Positions 51,625-60,339 of a stretch of DNA of 64,000 nt are shown here, in pieces. The stretch is taken from the NCBI GenBank assembly GCA_046719715.1, contig JBDNCJ010000007.1:7497-71496 (forward strand), written 5' to 3'. The DNA is from JANWWM01 sp046719715 (GTDB lineage: Bacteria > Bacteroidota > Chlorobiia > Chlorobiales > Thermochlorobacteraceae). How positions within the stretch are numbered: position 1 is the stretch's first letter; every line of letters begins with the position of its first letter. A program made the position numbers and the translations under genes. Below the pieces are notes generated by a model that saw only the letters and a list, made by a program, of their open reading frames with translations, did no database searches and was not told the origin of the DNA.

Positions 51625-53928
51625 ATGTCAAGCGAATCCGTTTTCTTTGAGTTTATTACCGGCAAGTTTGTAACGATTGTCGGCTTCACCGCCGCGCTCT
51701 GTGCGACTTATGCCTTCTTTCGCGCCGCTCAAAGCGACGATAAGCCGCAACTTTACGACGAGTGGTTGCTCCTTGCGCGAAAAAGTTTTTTCGTCATGGT
51801 CGGCGCAATCGTGATTAACGGCTTGCATCTGCTCTATCTCATTCTCACGCATCAGTTCAAATACAATTACGTCAAGCATTATTCTTCAACCGACCTGAAC
51901 ATTTTTTACCTCATCTCCACGTTTTATGCAGGTCAAGAGGGCAGTTTCATGCTGTGGATGTTTTACGGCTGTTTGTTTGGATTCTTTTTGATGAAGACGG
52001 CGAAGGAATACGAAGCCCCCGTGATGACGGTGCTTTCGCTCTCGCAAGCGTTTTTGCTCTCCATGATTCTGGGTATTGAAGTGCCGTTTCTCAAAGATGG
52101 TCTGGGCAGTGATGTCTTTGCTTTAACGCTCGGACCTGTGCCGCAAGAAGGCGACGGACTCAACCCCTTGCTCCAAAATCCTTGGATGGTCATTCACCCG
52201 CCGACCTTATTCGTCGGCTTCTCGTCGCTCATCATTCCGTTTAGTTATGCGATTGCGGCAATGTGGAAAAATAAGTATGACGATTGGGTGCGTCCAGCCA
52301 TGCCTTGGGTGCTCTTCAGTGCGGCGACGCTCGGCATTGGGATTATGATGGGCGGCTATTGGGCGTATAAAGTGCTCGGCTGGGGCGGCTATTGGGGCTG
52401 GGATCCGGTTGAAAATTCTTCGCTCGTGCCTTGGCTTTTGATTGTCTCGCTGCTTCACACCATGATTGTGCAGAAGAAAAACGGCGCGCTGAAAAAAACA
52501 AACTTGATGCTCGCCGTACTCGCATTTTCAACGGTGCTTTATAGCTCGTTTCTCACGCGAAGCGGCGTGCTGGCGGATACATCGGTTCACTCCTTCACTG
52601 ATTTAGGACTCTACAACCAACTGCTGGCTTTTACGCTCACGTTTCTCGGGCTGGGTGTCGTGTTGCTCTTGGTGCGATTTAAATCCATTAAAGTCGTCTC
52701 GAGGGAAGAGTCGCTGTATTCGCGTGAATTTTTCTTGCTGTGCGGCGCGGTTGTTTTGATGCTGATTGCAGGCGTTGTGGTGGCGGGCATTTCTACGCCG
52801 ATTGTCGACTCCATGCTGAATCGACAAATCACCAAACTTGAACCCGATTTCTACAACCAAGTAACGCTTCCGCTCGCCGTGCTGATTGGACTTCTTTCGG
52901 CGATTGGGCAATCGATTTGGTGGACGAAAATCGATAAAGAAAATCTCGTCAAAGCCCTTTGGCTCCCTTTTACGCTTGCACTCGTGTTTACAACCATTCT
53001 CATGGTTGGCGGCGTGAAAGATGTTGCGATGATTTTGCTTGCGCTCACGGCGTCGTTTTCGCTGTTTGCGAACGGACAAGTGTTGCTCAAAGTCTTGAAA
53101 GGAAATCCGAAATATGTCGGCGGAAGTTTAACGCATGTCGGCTTAGGCTTAATGCTTCTCGGCATCATTGGCTCAGCGAAATACGACGAAAGCCAACACG
53201 TCGAGCTACCCAAAGGAAAGACCATTCAAGCCTTCGGAAAACAGATGACCTACACGGGAATGCAAGACGTCGGCGACGGAAAAAGCGGCTTCAAAATTCA
53301 AGTCGTCGACGGCAGTAAGTCATACATCGCCATGCCCGTGATGTATGAAACGAAACGCATGACGGTTCAAAATCCAGACGTCGCACACTACCTCACGAAA
53401 GATTTCTACATCGCGCCCGTGAATTTGATGGTGAAGGAGAATCCTAATCAGTTGATTTTGAAAAAAGGCGAATCGCAGATGCTCGAAGGCTACGCGGTGA
53501 AGTTCGTCAATTTCAACATGGAAAAAAGCATTTTGGGCGGCGGCGTTGACGGCAAAATCAAAGTTGTAGCGATGTTGGAAATTACAAAAGATGGAAAGTC
53601 GGAAATGATTGAGCCCGTCTATAACGTCGAAGCGGGAAGCGAACCAAAGATTGAATACGCCTCGATTGCAAGCAATCCAAGCGTCTCCTTTGCCATCACG
53701 CGCATTGATGCGTCAAGCGGCAGAGTGATGGTCGAAGCCAAAGGGCTTGGCGCAGACGTTAAGCCGCAAGAAACCCTCATCATTGAAGCCAGCATCAAGC
53801 CGTATATCAATGTGCTGTGGCTTGGAACGTACATTGTGGCGTTTGGTTTCGTCATTTCAATTTATCGCCGATGGCAAGAGCGCAAGTTGAAGTCGAGACC
53901 GAAATCGGCGGAATTGGTTGAGGTATAA
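51625..53928 (+). CDS. ccmF: CcmF-type cytochrome c haem lyase
   Basis: 767 residues with more than ten membrane helices and the tryptophan-rich WWD motif WGGYWGWDPVENSSLVPW (from residue 253). A large periplasmic loop lies in the C-terminal half (about 520-735) before the last helix. CcmF joins haem to apocytochrome c. The 55-base gap to ccmE marks an operon. ccmABCD and ccmGH are not in the window, so other maturation genes must lie elsewhere, or the system is reduced. Confidence 0.93.
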   Translation: MSSESVFFEFITGKFVTIVGFTAALCATYAFFRAAQSDDKPQLYDEWLLLARKSFFVMVGAIVINGLHLLYLILTHQFKYNYVKHYSSTDLNIFYLISTFYAGQEGSFMLWMFYGCLFGFFLMKTAKEYEAPVMTVLSLSQAFLLSMILGIEVPFLKDGLGSDVFALTLGPVPQEGDGLNPLLQNPWMVIHPPTLFVGFSSLIIPFSYAIAAMWKNKYDDWVRPAMPWVLFSAATLGIGIMMGGYWAYKVLGWGGYWGWDPVENSSLVPWLLIVSLLHTMIVQKKNGALKKTNLMLAVLAFSTVLYSSFLTRSGVLADTSVHSFTDLGLYNQLLAFTLTFLGLGVVLLLVRFKSIKVVSREESLYSREFFLLCGAVVLMLIAGVVVAGISTPIVDSMLNRQITKLEPDFYNQVTLPLAVLIGLLSAIGQSIWWTKIDKENLVKALWLPFTLALVFTTILMVGGVKDVAMILLALTASFSLFANGQVLLKVLKGNPKYVGGSLTHVGLGLMLLGIIGSAKYDESQHVELPKGKTIQAFGKQMTYTGMQDVGDGKSGFKIQVVDGSKSYIAMPVMYETKRMTVQNPDVAHYLTKDFYIAPVNLMVKENPNQLILKKGESQMLEGYAVKFVNFNMEKSILGGGVDGKIKVVAMLEITKDGKSEMIEPVYNVEAGSEPKIEYASIASNPSVSFAITRIDASSGRVMVEAKGLGADVKPQETLIIEASIKPYINVLWLGTYIVAFGFVISIYRRWQERKLKSRPKSAELVEV

Positions 53929-53957
53929 TATCAATCTCATTGGAAAAAGATGGGCTT

Positions 53958-54050
53958 GTCATTCTGACCCTGAACGAAGTGAAGGGGAAGAATCCATAAG
54001 CGAGCCTCGCCGAGCTCGTCAAGTGGATTCCTCGCGTTGCTCGGAATGAC
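53958..54050. repeat. Dispersed palindromic repeat, copy 2
   Basis: GTCATTCTGACCCTGAACGA (53958 onwards) with GAAGAATCCA is answered by TGGATTCCTCGCGTTGCTCG and GAATGAC (to 54050) in inverse order. The words match copy 1 at 30924. It lies between ccmF and the DUF2452 gene. Confidence 0.7.
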
Positions 54051-54123
54051 GGCTTTTGAAAGCCTCGTCATATTCAATCAATTTTAGTATAAGTCCGAAC
54101 TCTGAAAAAATTCTGTTATTGGA

Positions 54124-54591
54124 ATGAAATCAAATGAAATTGACGTGTCCAAAATTGATTTGGACAAGATGAAAGAAAAAACGGCACAAACGCCGTCGCT
54201 CCTCCCATATGCGCACACGGCGGGCGGCGCGGTCATTAAGCCCGAAGATGTCGGTAAAATCAAGGGAAGAGCGGTGTCGGCGATGCGCGAGCAAACCGAA
54301 ATGCAAATGTCGCAACTCTACGAACAAATGCAACTGCTCGCCGAACAAGCCAAAAAAATTCAACAGCGTGTTGAAATCTCGGAGCGCATTTATTCAGTGA
54401 AGATGGGCTTTGAGCCGATTATTGGAAAAACCTATTATCTCTATCGCCGTGAAAGCGGTGAAGACTTCCTTTCGCTGGTTGCACCAAATGAATGGGGTAG
54501 AGGCAAGAAAATGGATTACGTCGCCACCGTCAAACTTCTCGCCGACCATACTTGGGACGTGAGCGACGAGCAAGAAAATCACAAAACCTGA
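54124..54591 (+). CDS. DUF2452 protein
   Basis: 155 residues. The segment LPYAHTAGGAVIKPEDVGKI, a helical coil (EMQMSQLYEQMQLLAEQAKK), VEISERIYSVKMGFEPIIG, YYLYRRESGEDFLSLVAPNEWG and the end VKLLADHTWDV match the DUF2452 pattern I recall. The family is soluble and of unknown function. No signal peptide. It is a single gene behind a repeat element and ends near a convergent terminator. Confidence 0.82.
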   Translation: MKSNEIDVSKIDLDKMKEKTAQTPSLLPYAHTAGGAVIKPEDVGKIKGRAVSAMREQTEMQMSQLYEQMQLLAEQAKKIQQRVEISERIYSVKMGFEPIIGKTYYLYRRESGEDFLSLVAPNEWGRGKKMDYVATVKLLADHTWDVSDEQENHKT

Positions 54592-54598
54592 CGCCCAT

Positions 54599-54620
54599 AA
54601 AAAAGGCGACCGAAGTCGCC
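54599..54620 (-). terminator. Intrinsic terminator of the gene at 54683
   Basis: GGCGAC (54605-54610) pairs with GTCGCC (54615-54620) across CGAA, with six T on the minus strand (complement of 54599-54604). Confidence 0.75.
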
Positions 54621-54682
54621 TCCCTCAACATCATCGAAGAGAATCAAATCAAACAAGAAGAATCAAACAAGCCAACTGCGCG

Positions 54683-55048
54683 TCAGTTTCTTTGTTCAGG
54701 CAAGGTGATTTGCACAAAACTCTTTTTCGCCTCTTCCGCCTTCCGCCGCTCCAACTCGGCTTGGAGTTCTTCGCCTTCCATCGGAACGAACTTACCATTG
54801 ACCAACTTAACAGGCATCTTGGAAATGGCTTCCGAGAGTTGCTTCATGCCTTCTTGCTGTTCGGCTTTCTTTTTCTTCAACTCTTCGGGAGAAAGTCCAA
54901 CGACGTTATCGCTTGTCTCAAAGATGGGTGCGAATTTCTCGTTGTCGTGGCGAAGTTTATAGTCAACAAACTTGTAGAGCAAAAAGACGAGAATGAAAAA
55001 AATCGGAAGCGCGAATGCGTATATGAAAATCCACGAAAATGATTGCAT
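54683..55048 (-). CDS. Single-pass membrane protein with coiled tail
   Basis: 121 residues: one helix (about 6-27) then a charged, helical cytoplasmic part (LSPEELKKKKAEQQEGMKQL, ELERRKAEEAKKSF). GGAG lies 8 bases before the ATG, an above-average ribosome site for this window. I do not recognise the family. It has its own terminator and no partner gene. Confidence 0.68.
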   Translation of the reverse strand: MQSFSWIFIYAFALPIFFILVFLLYKFVDYKLRHDNEKFAPIFETSDNVVGLSPEELKKKKAEQQEGMKQLSEAISKMPVKLVNGKFVPMEGEELQAELERRKAEEAKKSFVQITLPEQRN

Positions 55049-55275
55049 CTTGAATACTCCTTTCTAACTTTGCGAAACCAATTACCGCAAAGAATATAGA
55101 GCCTAAGCACGGTGTTGCATGGGAAATTCTCTGGTGAAAAGAAACGATTTGGACGATATGAAAACGAAATTATCTAATCGGCGGCGAGGTTTGTTGAAGC
55201 AAGAGACGTAAATTTTCACACAGCAGTGCAGTTCAATTAAACATCTTCAATCTTCAACTTAAACCACAACAACCC

Positions 55276-55470
55276 ATGAACGAAGTTCGCGGAGGCGTCA
55301 TTACGCAAGTGTTGTACAGCATTGGCATTGCAACGGAAACGGGTTTAGACAGCGTTTCCAAAGCCGTGAGTGAAACCGCAGAGGCGGCGAAGAAAACCAC
55401 CGAAACGATTTCAGGCGGCATCACGCGCTCGATTGAAAAAGTAACGGATTCGCTGACGGGGAAAAAGTAA
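55276..55470 (+). CDS. 64-residue small amphipathic protein
   Basis: MNEVRGGVITQVLYSIGIA followed by a Ser/Thr/Ala/Lys-rich helical repeat-like tail (SVSKAVSETAEAAKKTTETI, then GGITRSIEKVTDSLTGKK). It resembles small LEA/YtxH-like stress proteins in composition only. A strong terminator follows, so it is an independent short transcript. Confidence 0.6.
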   Translation: MNEVRGGVITQVLYSIGIATETGLDSVSKAVSETAEAAKKTTETISGGITRSIEKVTDSLTGKK

Positions 55471-55494
55471 GCAGGTACAAAGGAAACGAAACAT

Positions 55495-55530
55495 CAAGGC
55501 GATTCAACATGAGTCGCCTTGTTTGTTTTT
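55495..55530 (+). terminator. Intrinsic terminator after the 64-residue gene
   Basis: CAAGGCGATTCA (55495-55506) pairs with TGAGTCGCCTTG (55510-55521) with one G-T pair and a 3-base loop, followed by GTTTGTTTTT. Confidence 0.82.
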
Positions 55531-55577
55531 GAATCCAAGAACTATCATGTTCAAAATGACACTTCAAGCAACGCCGA

Positions 55578-56066
55578 ATGACAAACGAGAAATCACTTTC
55601 GCACCTTGATTCCAAAGGCAATCCAACGATGGTCAATGTTGGAGAAAAGCCTGTTACGCGCCGCTTTGCAAGAGCCAGAGCCGTAGTAGGACTCGGTGAA
55701 GAAATTTTATCGCGTTTGCAGAACGGAGAACTTCAAACGAAAAAAGGCGCAGTATTTCAAACGGCGATGATTGCAGGCATTATGGCGGCGAAGAAAACCG
55801 GCGAACTCATTCCGCTCTGCCACCCGCTTGGTTTAGAAGACTGTCAAATCACGATTACGCCGATTTCCAAAAGCGATATTGCGATTGAATGCTCCGCCGA
55901 ACTACACGGCAAAACCGGCGTTGAAATGGAAGCCCTCACTGGCGCCACACTCGCCGCCCTCACTATTTACGACATGTGCAAAGCGCTCTCGCACGACATT
56001 GTCATCAAAGAAATCAAACTCATCGAGAAGCGCGGCGGAAAATCCGATTTCAAACGAGAAAACTAA
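55578..56066 (+). CDS. moaC: Cyclic pyranopterin monophosphate synthase
   Basis: MoaC makes cyclic pyranopterin monophosphate, the first committed molybdenum-cofactor intermediate, with MoaA. Motifs: FARARAVVGLGEEIL, GAVFQTAMIAGIMAAKKTG, IPLCHPLGLEDC, and GVEMEALTGATLAALTIYDMCKA, all standard. 162 residues. The MOSC-domain gene starts 3 bases after its stop. moaA is not here. Confidence 0.96.
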   Translation: MTNEKSLSHLDSKGNPTMVNVGEKPVTRRFARARAVVGLGEEILSRLQNGELQTKKGAVFQTAMIAGIMAAKKTGELIPLCHPLGLEDCQITITPISKSDIAIECSAELHGKTGVEMEALTGATLAALTIYDMCKALSHDIVIKEIKLIEKRGGKSDFKREN

Positions 56067-56069
56067 CTT

Positions 56070-56834
56070 GTGCCGACCCTTTCACGAATCACCATCTACC
56101 CGATTAAATCGCTCGACGGCGTTGCGGTTCAATCGGCGTGCATCACAAGCGGCGGAGCGTTAGCGCACGACCGCGAATACGCGCTCTTCGATAGCGAAGG
56201 AAATGTCGTCAATGCCAAGCGCACCGCGAAAATTCATCTTCTTCGCGCCACTTTTGATGAAGACTTGAGAGGTGTTACGCTCTCGGCGCAAGGTGAAAAA
56301 GCAAGGTTTGAACTTGGCGATTCAAAGTTGGAAGCATGGGTTTCAGAGTTTTTCGGCTTTCGCATTACGGTGAAGCGCAACAGAGAAACAGGGTTTCCTG
56401 ACGACCTGAACGCATCGGGTCCGACGCTCGTCAGCGAAGCAACCTACCGCGAAGTGGCGCGTTGGTTTAGCGGAATATCTATCGAGGAACTTCGGCAACG
56501 CTTTCGCGCGAACCTCGAACTTTCAGAGTGCGAGCCGTTTTGGGAAGATGGACTTTGCGACGAGCCGCCTCGCACGATTCCGTTTCAAATTGGAGAAGTG
56601 AAGTTTGAAGGCGTCAATCCATGTTCGCGATGCGTTGTGCCGACGCGCCATCCTTTGAGCGCAGAACCGACGCCGAAATTTCAAAAGCATTTTTCTGAAC
56701 AACGCGAGGCGACTTTGCCAATGTGGGCTGTGCCCGAAGCCTTCACGCATTTTTACAAACTTTCCATCAACACGCGCATTGCCACACATCAAGCAGGCAA
56801 AACGATTCACGTCGGAGACAAACTTCAACGCTGA
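56070..56834 (+). CDS. MOSC-domain protein (YcbX/mARC-like)
   Basis: 254 residues from GTG 56070. The N-terminal beta-barrel domain reads ITIYPIKSLDGVAVQSA, and the MOSC domain carries the cofactor-binding Cys in FEGVNPCSRCVVPTRHP. Members bind the molybdenum cofactor and reduce N-hydroxylated compounds; the small YcbX-like form is likely. The close gap to moaC fits a molybdenum-cofactor role. It lacks the C-terminal ferredoxin domain of E. coli YcbX. Confidence 0.86.
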   Translation: MPTLSRITIYPIKSLDGVAVQSACITSGGALAHDREYALFDSEGNVVNAKRTAKIHLLRATFDEDLRGVTLSAQGEKARFELGDSKLEAWVSEFFGFRITVKRNRETGFPDDLNASGPTLVSEATYREVARWFSGISIEELRQRFRANLELSECEPFWEDGLCDEPPRTIPFQIGEVKFEGVNPCSRCVVPTRHPLSAEPTPKFQKHFSEQREATLPMWAVPEAFTHFYKLSINTRIATHQAGKTIHVGDKLQR

Positions 56835-56895
56835 TGGCGATATGCGAGTGAATCGCTAAATTCGAATCCAAACTGTAAAAACTTGCCAATATCTC

Positions 56896-57879
56896 TTGAC
56901 CGAAGCCGAACTACACGCACTCCTTGAAAAAATCCCCGCGCTCAAACGAGAAATTGAGAAGGTCATTATTGGGCAGAGCGAGGTGCTCGATGAATTGCTT
57001 ATTGCGTTCATCGCGGGCGGACACGCGCTTTTGGAAGGCGTGCCCGGACTGGCAAAAACGCTGATGATTCGCTCGCTGGCAAACGCCGTTTCGCTTTCAT
57101 TCCGACGCATTCAATTCACGCCCGACCTGATGCCCTCCGACATACTCGGCACGGAAGTTTTGGAAGAAGACCGCACGAGCGGCAAACGCTTTTTCAAGTT
57201 TAATCGCGGACCGATTTTCGCCAACATCGTACTTGCTGATGAAATCAACCGCACGCCGCCGAAAACCCAATCCGCCTTGCTCGAAGCGATGCAGGAGTTT
57301 TCCGTAACGCAAGCGGGGAATACTTATCCGCTCGAAAAGCCGTTCTTCGTCTTGGCAACGCAAAATCCGATTGAGCAAGCAGGCACATATCCGTTGCCCG
57401 AAGCACAACTTGACCGATTTATGCTCTACATCAAACTCGGCTATCCCAGCGAGGAAGGGGAACTGAACGTGCTGTTGCAAACGACGGGTACGGCGTTAGC
57501 ACAAATTACGCCTGTGCTTTCAGGTGAGGAATTGCTCACGATTCAGCGGCTGGTGCGCGAAGTTGTCATAAGCACTGACTTGATGAAGCGCGTGAATTTA
57601 CTTGTTCGAGAAACGAGACCGCAAACCACATCGCAAGCGTTCATCAAAGAAAACGTCGAGTGGGGCGCAGGCACACGTGCCGCCCAAGCCTTGATTTTAT
57701 CGGCGAAAGCGCGCGCGTTGATGCAAGGAAGGTTTTCGGTATTGCCCGACGACATTGAGCGAGTGGCGTTTGCGGTATTGCGTCATCGGATTTTGCTCAA
57801 CTTCAAAGCACAAGCCGAAAAGCGCACGCCCGACGACGTGATTGAAGAACTGCTCTCCTACTGGCGCATTGAACGGTAA
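56896..57879 (+). CDS. MoxR-family AAA ATPase
   Basis: 327 residues with Walker A GVPGLAKT (48-55), Walker B IVLADEIN (111-118) and the sensor region ATQNPIEQAGTYPLPEAQLDRF. MoxR proteins act as chaperones that insert metals or assemble complexes, usually beside a DUF58/VWA gene; none is present here. The start is TTG 56896, as no in-frame ATG or GTG exists between it and the upstream stop. Molybdenum genes lie upstream, but no link is shown. Confidence 0.9.
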   Translation: MTEAELHALLEKIPALKREIEKVIIGQSEVLDELLIAFIAGGHALLEGVPGLAKTLMIRSLANAVSLSFRRIQFTPDLMPSDILGTEVLEEDRTSGKRFFKFNRGPIFANIVLADEINRTPPKTQSALLEAMQEFSVTQAGNTYPLEKPFFVLATQNPIEQAGTYPLPEAQLDRFMLYIKLGYPSEEGELNVLLQTTGTALAQITPVLSGEELLTIQRLVREVVISTDLMKRVNLLVRETRPQTTSQAFIKENVEWGAGTRAAQALILSAKARALMQGRFSVLPDDIERVAFAVLRHRILLNFKAQAEKRTPDDVIEELLSYWRIER

Positions 57880-57905
57880 AAAGTGTGGCGCATTGTTCAG
57901 TTCCA

Positions 57906-57936
57906 CTTGCAGTTTCTTTTGAAAGTGATATATTCG
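57906..57936 (+). promoter_or_regulatory. Bacteroidota-type promoter of tRNA-Ser
   Basis: CTTG (57906-57909), 19 bases, TATATTCG (57929-57936): each half differs by one base from TTTG-N19-TAnnTTTG. The start site would be near 57943, about 34 bases before the tRNA. Confidence 0.5.
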
Positions 57937-57976
57937 CAGTTCAAAATGGCATCGCCGTTTTGAAATAAAAATGATT

Positions 57977-58067
57977 GGAGAGGTGGCCGAGTGGCTTAAG
58001 GCGTCGGTTTGCTAAACCGATGTAGTATCGTAAGGTGCTACCGGGGGTTCGAATCCCCCCTTCTCCG
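57977..58067 (+). tRNA. tRNA-Ser (anticodon GCT)
   Basis: The cloverleaf is complete: acceptor GGAGAGG/CTTCTCC, anticodon stem TCGGT/ACCGA with loop TTGCTAA (anticodon 58011-58013), a long variable arm typical of Ser and a T arm GGGGGTTCGAATCCCCC. The discriminator is G; CCA is not encoded. Confidence 0.96.
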
Positions 58068-58148
58068 CAAGAAGCAACAAAGAAAAGCAACATGCAGAAT
58101 CGGGTGAAGTGAAATCGCCCATCGCCCCGAATCATTCCTGTTTCTCAA

Positions 58149-59048
58149 ATGGCAAAGAAGCAAGGTCAAAAAACCAAGAGAGCAACTGTCCCCAAGTCTT
58201 CACGTAAAGCATCGTCATCTCAAAAATCAAAACAGCGATTTAGAGCGTCGGAAGATGACCTCGACGACAAACTTCTTGATGAAAAACTTCTTGATGAAAA
58301 ACTTCTTGATGAAAAACTTGACGACGATAAACTTGGAGACGACTCCGACAGCGCACTCAAAACTGAAGAAGAAGAAGAACTGCCCGTAGAGTTGCCCAAA
58401 GAAGTCGAGCAGGAACTCAAACAAGTCGAGGCGGAAATTTCGAAGGAAGATAAGCCCAGTTCGCGAGAAGAAGACTATAAACTCATCGATGATATTCGCG
58501 AAGGCGACCCGCGCGCTCGCGACAACGCCTACAAACGCTTGCTTTCCAAATACCGCAATCAGATTTACAGCCTCATTCTCAAAATTGTTCATAACAGCGA
58601 AGAAGTTGAAGACCTTGTGCAAGAATCCTTTTCAAAAGCCTTCAACTCGATTGCAAACTTCAACAAAGAATACGCCTTCTCGACGTGGCTGTATCGCATC
58701 GCGACCAACAGCAGTATCGACTACCTCCGCAAGCGACGCTTAAAGACGTTCTCGATTGACAATCCGATTAAAAGCAAGGACGATGAATACTACGTCGAAA
58801 TTCCCGACTCGCGTGAAGAGCCGGGAAAGAACGTCATGCAGTCGCAACGCGACCAACTCGTGCGGGAAGCCATCGCGCAACTACCCGATAAGTATCGCGT
58901 GGTGATTGAAATGCGGCACTTGCAGGAACTGGCTTACGAAGAGATTGCATCAGAATTAGATTTGCCGCTCGGCACGGTCAAAGCGCATATTTTCCGAGCG
59001 CGCGAAATGCTCTACAAAATGCTTCGCGAAAAACTTCGAGCGTATTAA
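58149..59048 (+). CDS. ECF-like sigma factor with acidic repeat-bearing N-terminal extension
   Basis: 299 residues. Region 2 (about 125-195) has EVEDLVQESFSKAFNSIANF and FSTWLYRIATNSSIDYLRKR; region 4 (about 235-292) ends LAYEEIASELDLPLGTVKAH. Before them lies a charged extension of about 105 residues with Lys-rich then Asp/Glu-rich stretches and three exact copies of KLLDE (58271-58315), unusual for sigma factors of this kind. The class is ECF without a fused anti-sigma factor; no anti-sigma gene is adjacent. The extension may mediate regulation by contact. Confidence 0.88.
   Translation: MAKKQGQKTKRATVPKSSRKASSSQKSKQRFRASEDDLDDKLLDEKLLDEKLLDEKLDDDKLGDDSDSALKTEEEEELPVELPKEVEQELKQVEAEISKEDKPSSREEDYKLIDDIREGDPRARDNAYKRLLSKYRNQIYSLILKIVHNSEEVEDLVQESFSKAFNSIANFNKEYAFSTWLYRIATNSSIDYLRKRRLKTFSIDNPIKSKDDEYYVEIPDSREEPGKNVMQSQRDQLVREAIAQLPDKYRVVIEMRHLQELAYEEIASELDLPLGTVKAHIFRAREMLYKMLREKLRAY
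58271..58315 (+). repeat. Three exact 15-base tandem repeats in the sigma-factor gene
   Basis: ACTTCTTGATGAAAA occurs at 58271-58285, 58286-58300 and 58301-58315, encoding three LLDEK units in frame. Degenerate copies follow (ACTTGACGACGATAA and on). In-frame 15-base units can expand or contract by slippage without breaking the gene. Confidence 0.9.
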
Positions 59049-59067
59049 GATTTTTTTTGCAAGAGAT

Positions 59068-59099
59068 TTTGGAAACGAAATCTTCGACCGCTATATTTG
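59068..59099 (+). promoter_or_regulatory. Bacteroidota-type promoter of tRNA-Asp
   Basis: TTTG (59068-59071), 20 bases, TATATTTG (59092-59099): a perfect match to TTTG-N20-TAnnTTTG. The start site would be near 59106, about 49 bases before the tRNA. Confidence 0.78.
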
Positions 59100-59154
59100 C
59101 AATCCTTTTTTGATAAAGTTTTATCAAAAGCCAATCAATTCAAGGCGAAAAAGT

Positions 59155-59228
59155 GGAGCTGTAGCTCAGTTGGTTAGAGCGCCTGCCTGTCACGCAGGAG
59201 GTCGCGGGTTCGAGCCCCGTCAGCTCCG
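59155..59228 (+). tRNA. tRNA-Asp (anticodon GTC)
   Basis: Acceptor GGAGCTG/CAGCTCC, D arm GCTCAGTTGGTTAGAGC, anticodon stem CCTGC/GCAGG with loop CTGTCAC (anticodon 59189-59191), and T arm GCGGGTTCGAGCCCCGT. The discriminator is G; CCA is not encoded. Confidence 0.97.
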
Positions 59229-59300
59229 CAACATTTTTACACGTTTTGCACGATTTCGTCCTGCACCGCTTCCGTTAAAAATGGTCTTTGATGCTGTTTT

Positions 59301-59756
59301 ATGCCTTCCGATAAGTCCCAATCACATTTCGACTCTGCCGAAACGCACTTCCAAGAAGGACGCTTCAACGAAGCCCAATCCGAATATGAACAATCGCTTT
59401 CACACAATCCCGACTTTGTTGAAGCCTTGATTGGATTGGGGTGCGTGCATCTCAACAAGGGCAAATTGAAAGAAGCACAAGCGTGCTTAGAGAAAGCCAT
59501 AACGCTCGCTCCTGAAAACGCGCTCGCATATTTTTATTTGGGAAACGTCTATGATGATAGCGGCAAGAATGACCTTGCACTTCAATCCGTTGAAAAAGCC
59601 ATTGCCTTGAAGCCCGACCTTGCCGAAGCCTATCTCGCATTAGGATTCATTCATTACCGAATGGGCAATCGCGCCAAAGTCTCGGAACTTTACGAAATGC
59701 TTTTAAAAATCGATACCTCGCTCGCCAAACAACTTCAATACTTGATTGAGCCATGA
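59301..59756 (+). CDS. TPR protein
   Basis: 151 residues made of about three tetratricopeptide repeats (for example AHTHFQEGRFNEA-like, LIGLGCVHLNKGKLKEA, LAYFYLGNVYDDSGK). No signal peptide, so cytoplasmic. TPR helices bind partner proteins. The end overlaps the next TPR gene by 4 bases (ATGA). Confidence 0.88.
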   Translation: MPSDKSQSHFDSAETHFQEGRFNEAQSEYEQSLSHNPDFVEALIGLGCVHLNKGKLKEAQACLEKAITLAPENALAYFYLGNVYDDSGKNDLALQSVEKAIALKPDLAEAYLALGFIHYRMGNRAKVSELYEMLLKIDTSLAKQLQYLIEP

Positions 59757-60319
59757 AAATCCTTGTCGTCGTTACGATGCTGGCTTGCATACAGTTCCGA
59801 TGCACGCCGAATCAAACCGCCAAAGAAGACATACAAAACCTTCGCGCCCTCGTTAATCTGCAACCAAATAATGCAAAAGCCTATTTCAAATTGGGATTAG
59901 CGTATTTGTCGGAAAAGCAGTACGAAGAAGCCCTTGCCGCGCTTCAAAAAACCGTCGAGCTGAATCCCAACGACACGGCGGCGCAAGCGATTCTGGGCAT
60001 CACCAATTTTGAAATGAAACGCTACAAAGAAGCCTTGCCTGCTTTTCAAAAACTTACCGAACTTGCGCCCAACAATCACGAAGCCTTCTTCAACTTGGGC
60101 AACGTGTATATGAACCTCAAACAATTTGAATCGGCAATTCCTGCTTATCAAAAAGCAATTGAACTTCGCAAAGAGTATGTCGAAGCGGAATACAGCATGG
60201 GCGTTGCCTACTTCGAATTAGGTAAGCCCGATTCGGCGCGGATTCAATACGAAAAAATTAAAGACAAAAACAATTTCATGGCAGGCTCCCTGCTGAGGAA
60301 AATTGAAAAGCGCAATTAA
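59753..60319 (+). CDS. TPR lipoprotein
   Basis: 188 residues with a short signal ending at Cys17 (ACIQFRC), then four or so TPR units (AYFKLGLAYLSEKQYEEALA, FFNLGNVYMNLKQFESA). It is exported and probably lipid-anchored. It is translationally coupled to the cytoplasmic TPR protein, and the two may act across the membrane. No enzyme motif. Confidence 0.82.
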   Translation: MKILVVVTMLACIQFRCTPNQTAKEDIQNLRALVNLQPNNAKAYFKLGLAYLSEKQYEEALAALQKTVELNPNDTAAQAILGITNFEMKRYKEALPAFQKLTELAPNNHEAFFNLGNVYMNLKQFESAIPAYQKAIELRKEYVEAEYSMGVAYFELGKPDSARIQYEKIKDKNNFMAGSLLRKIEKRN

Positions 60320-60339
60320 CCCAAAAACCATAAAACCTA

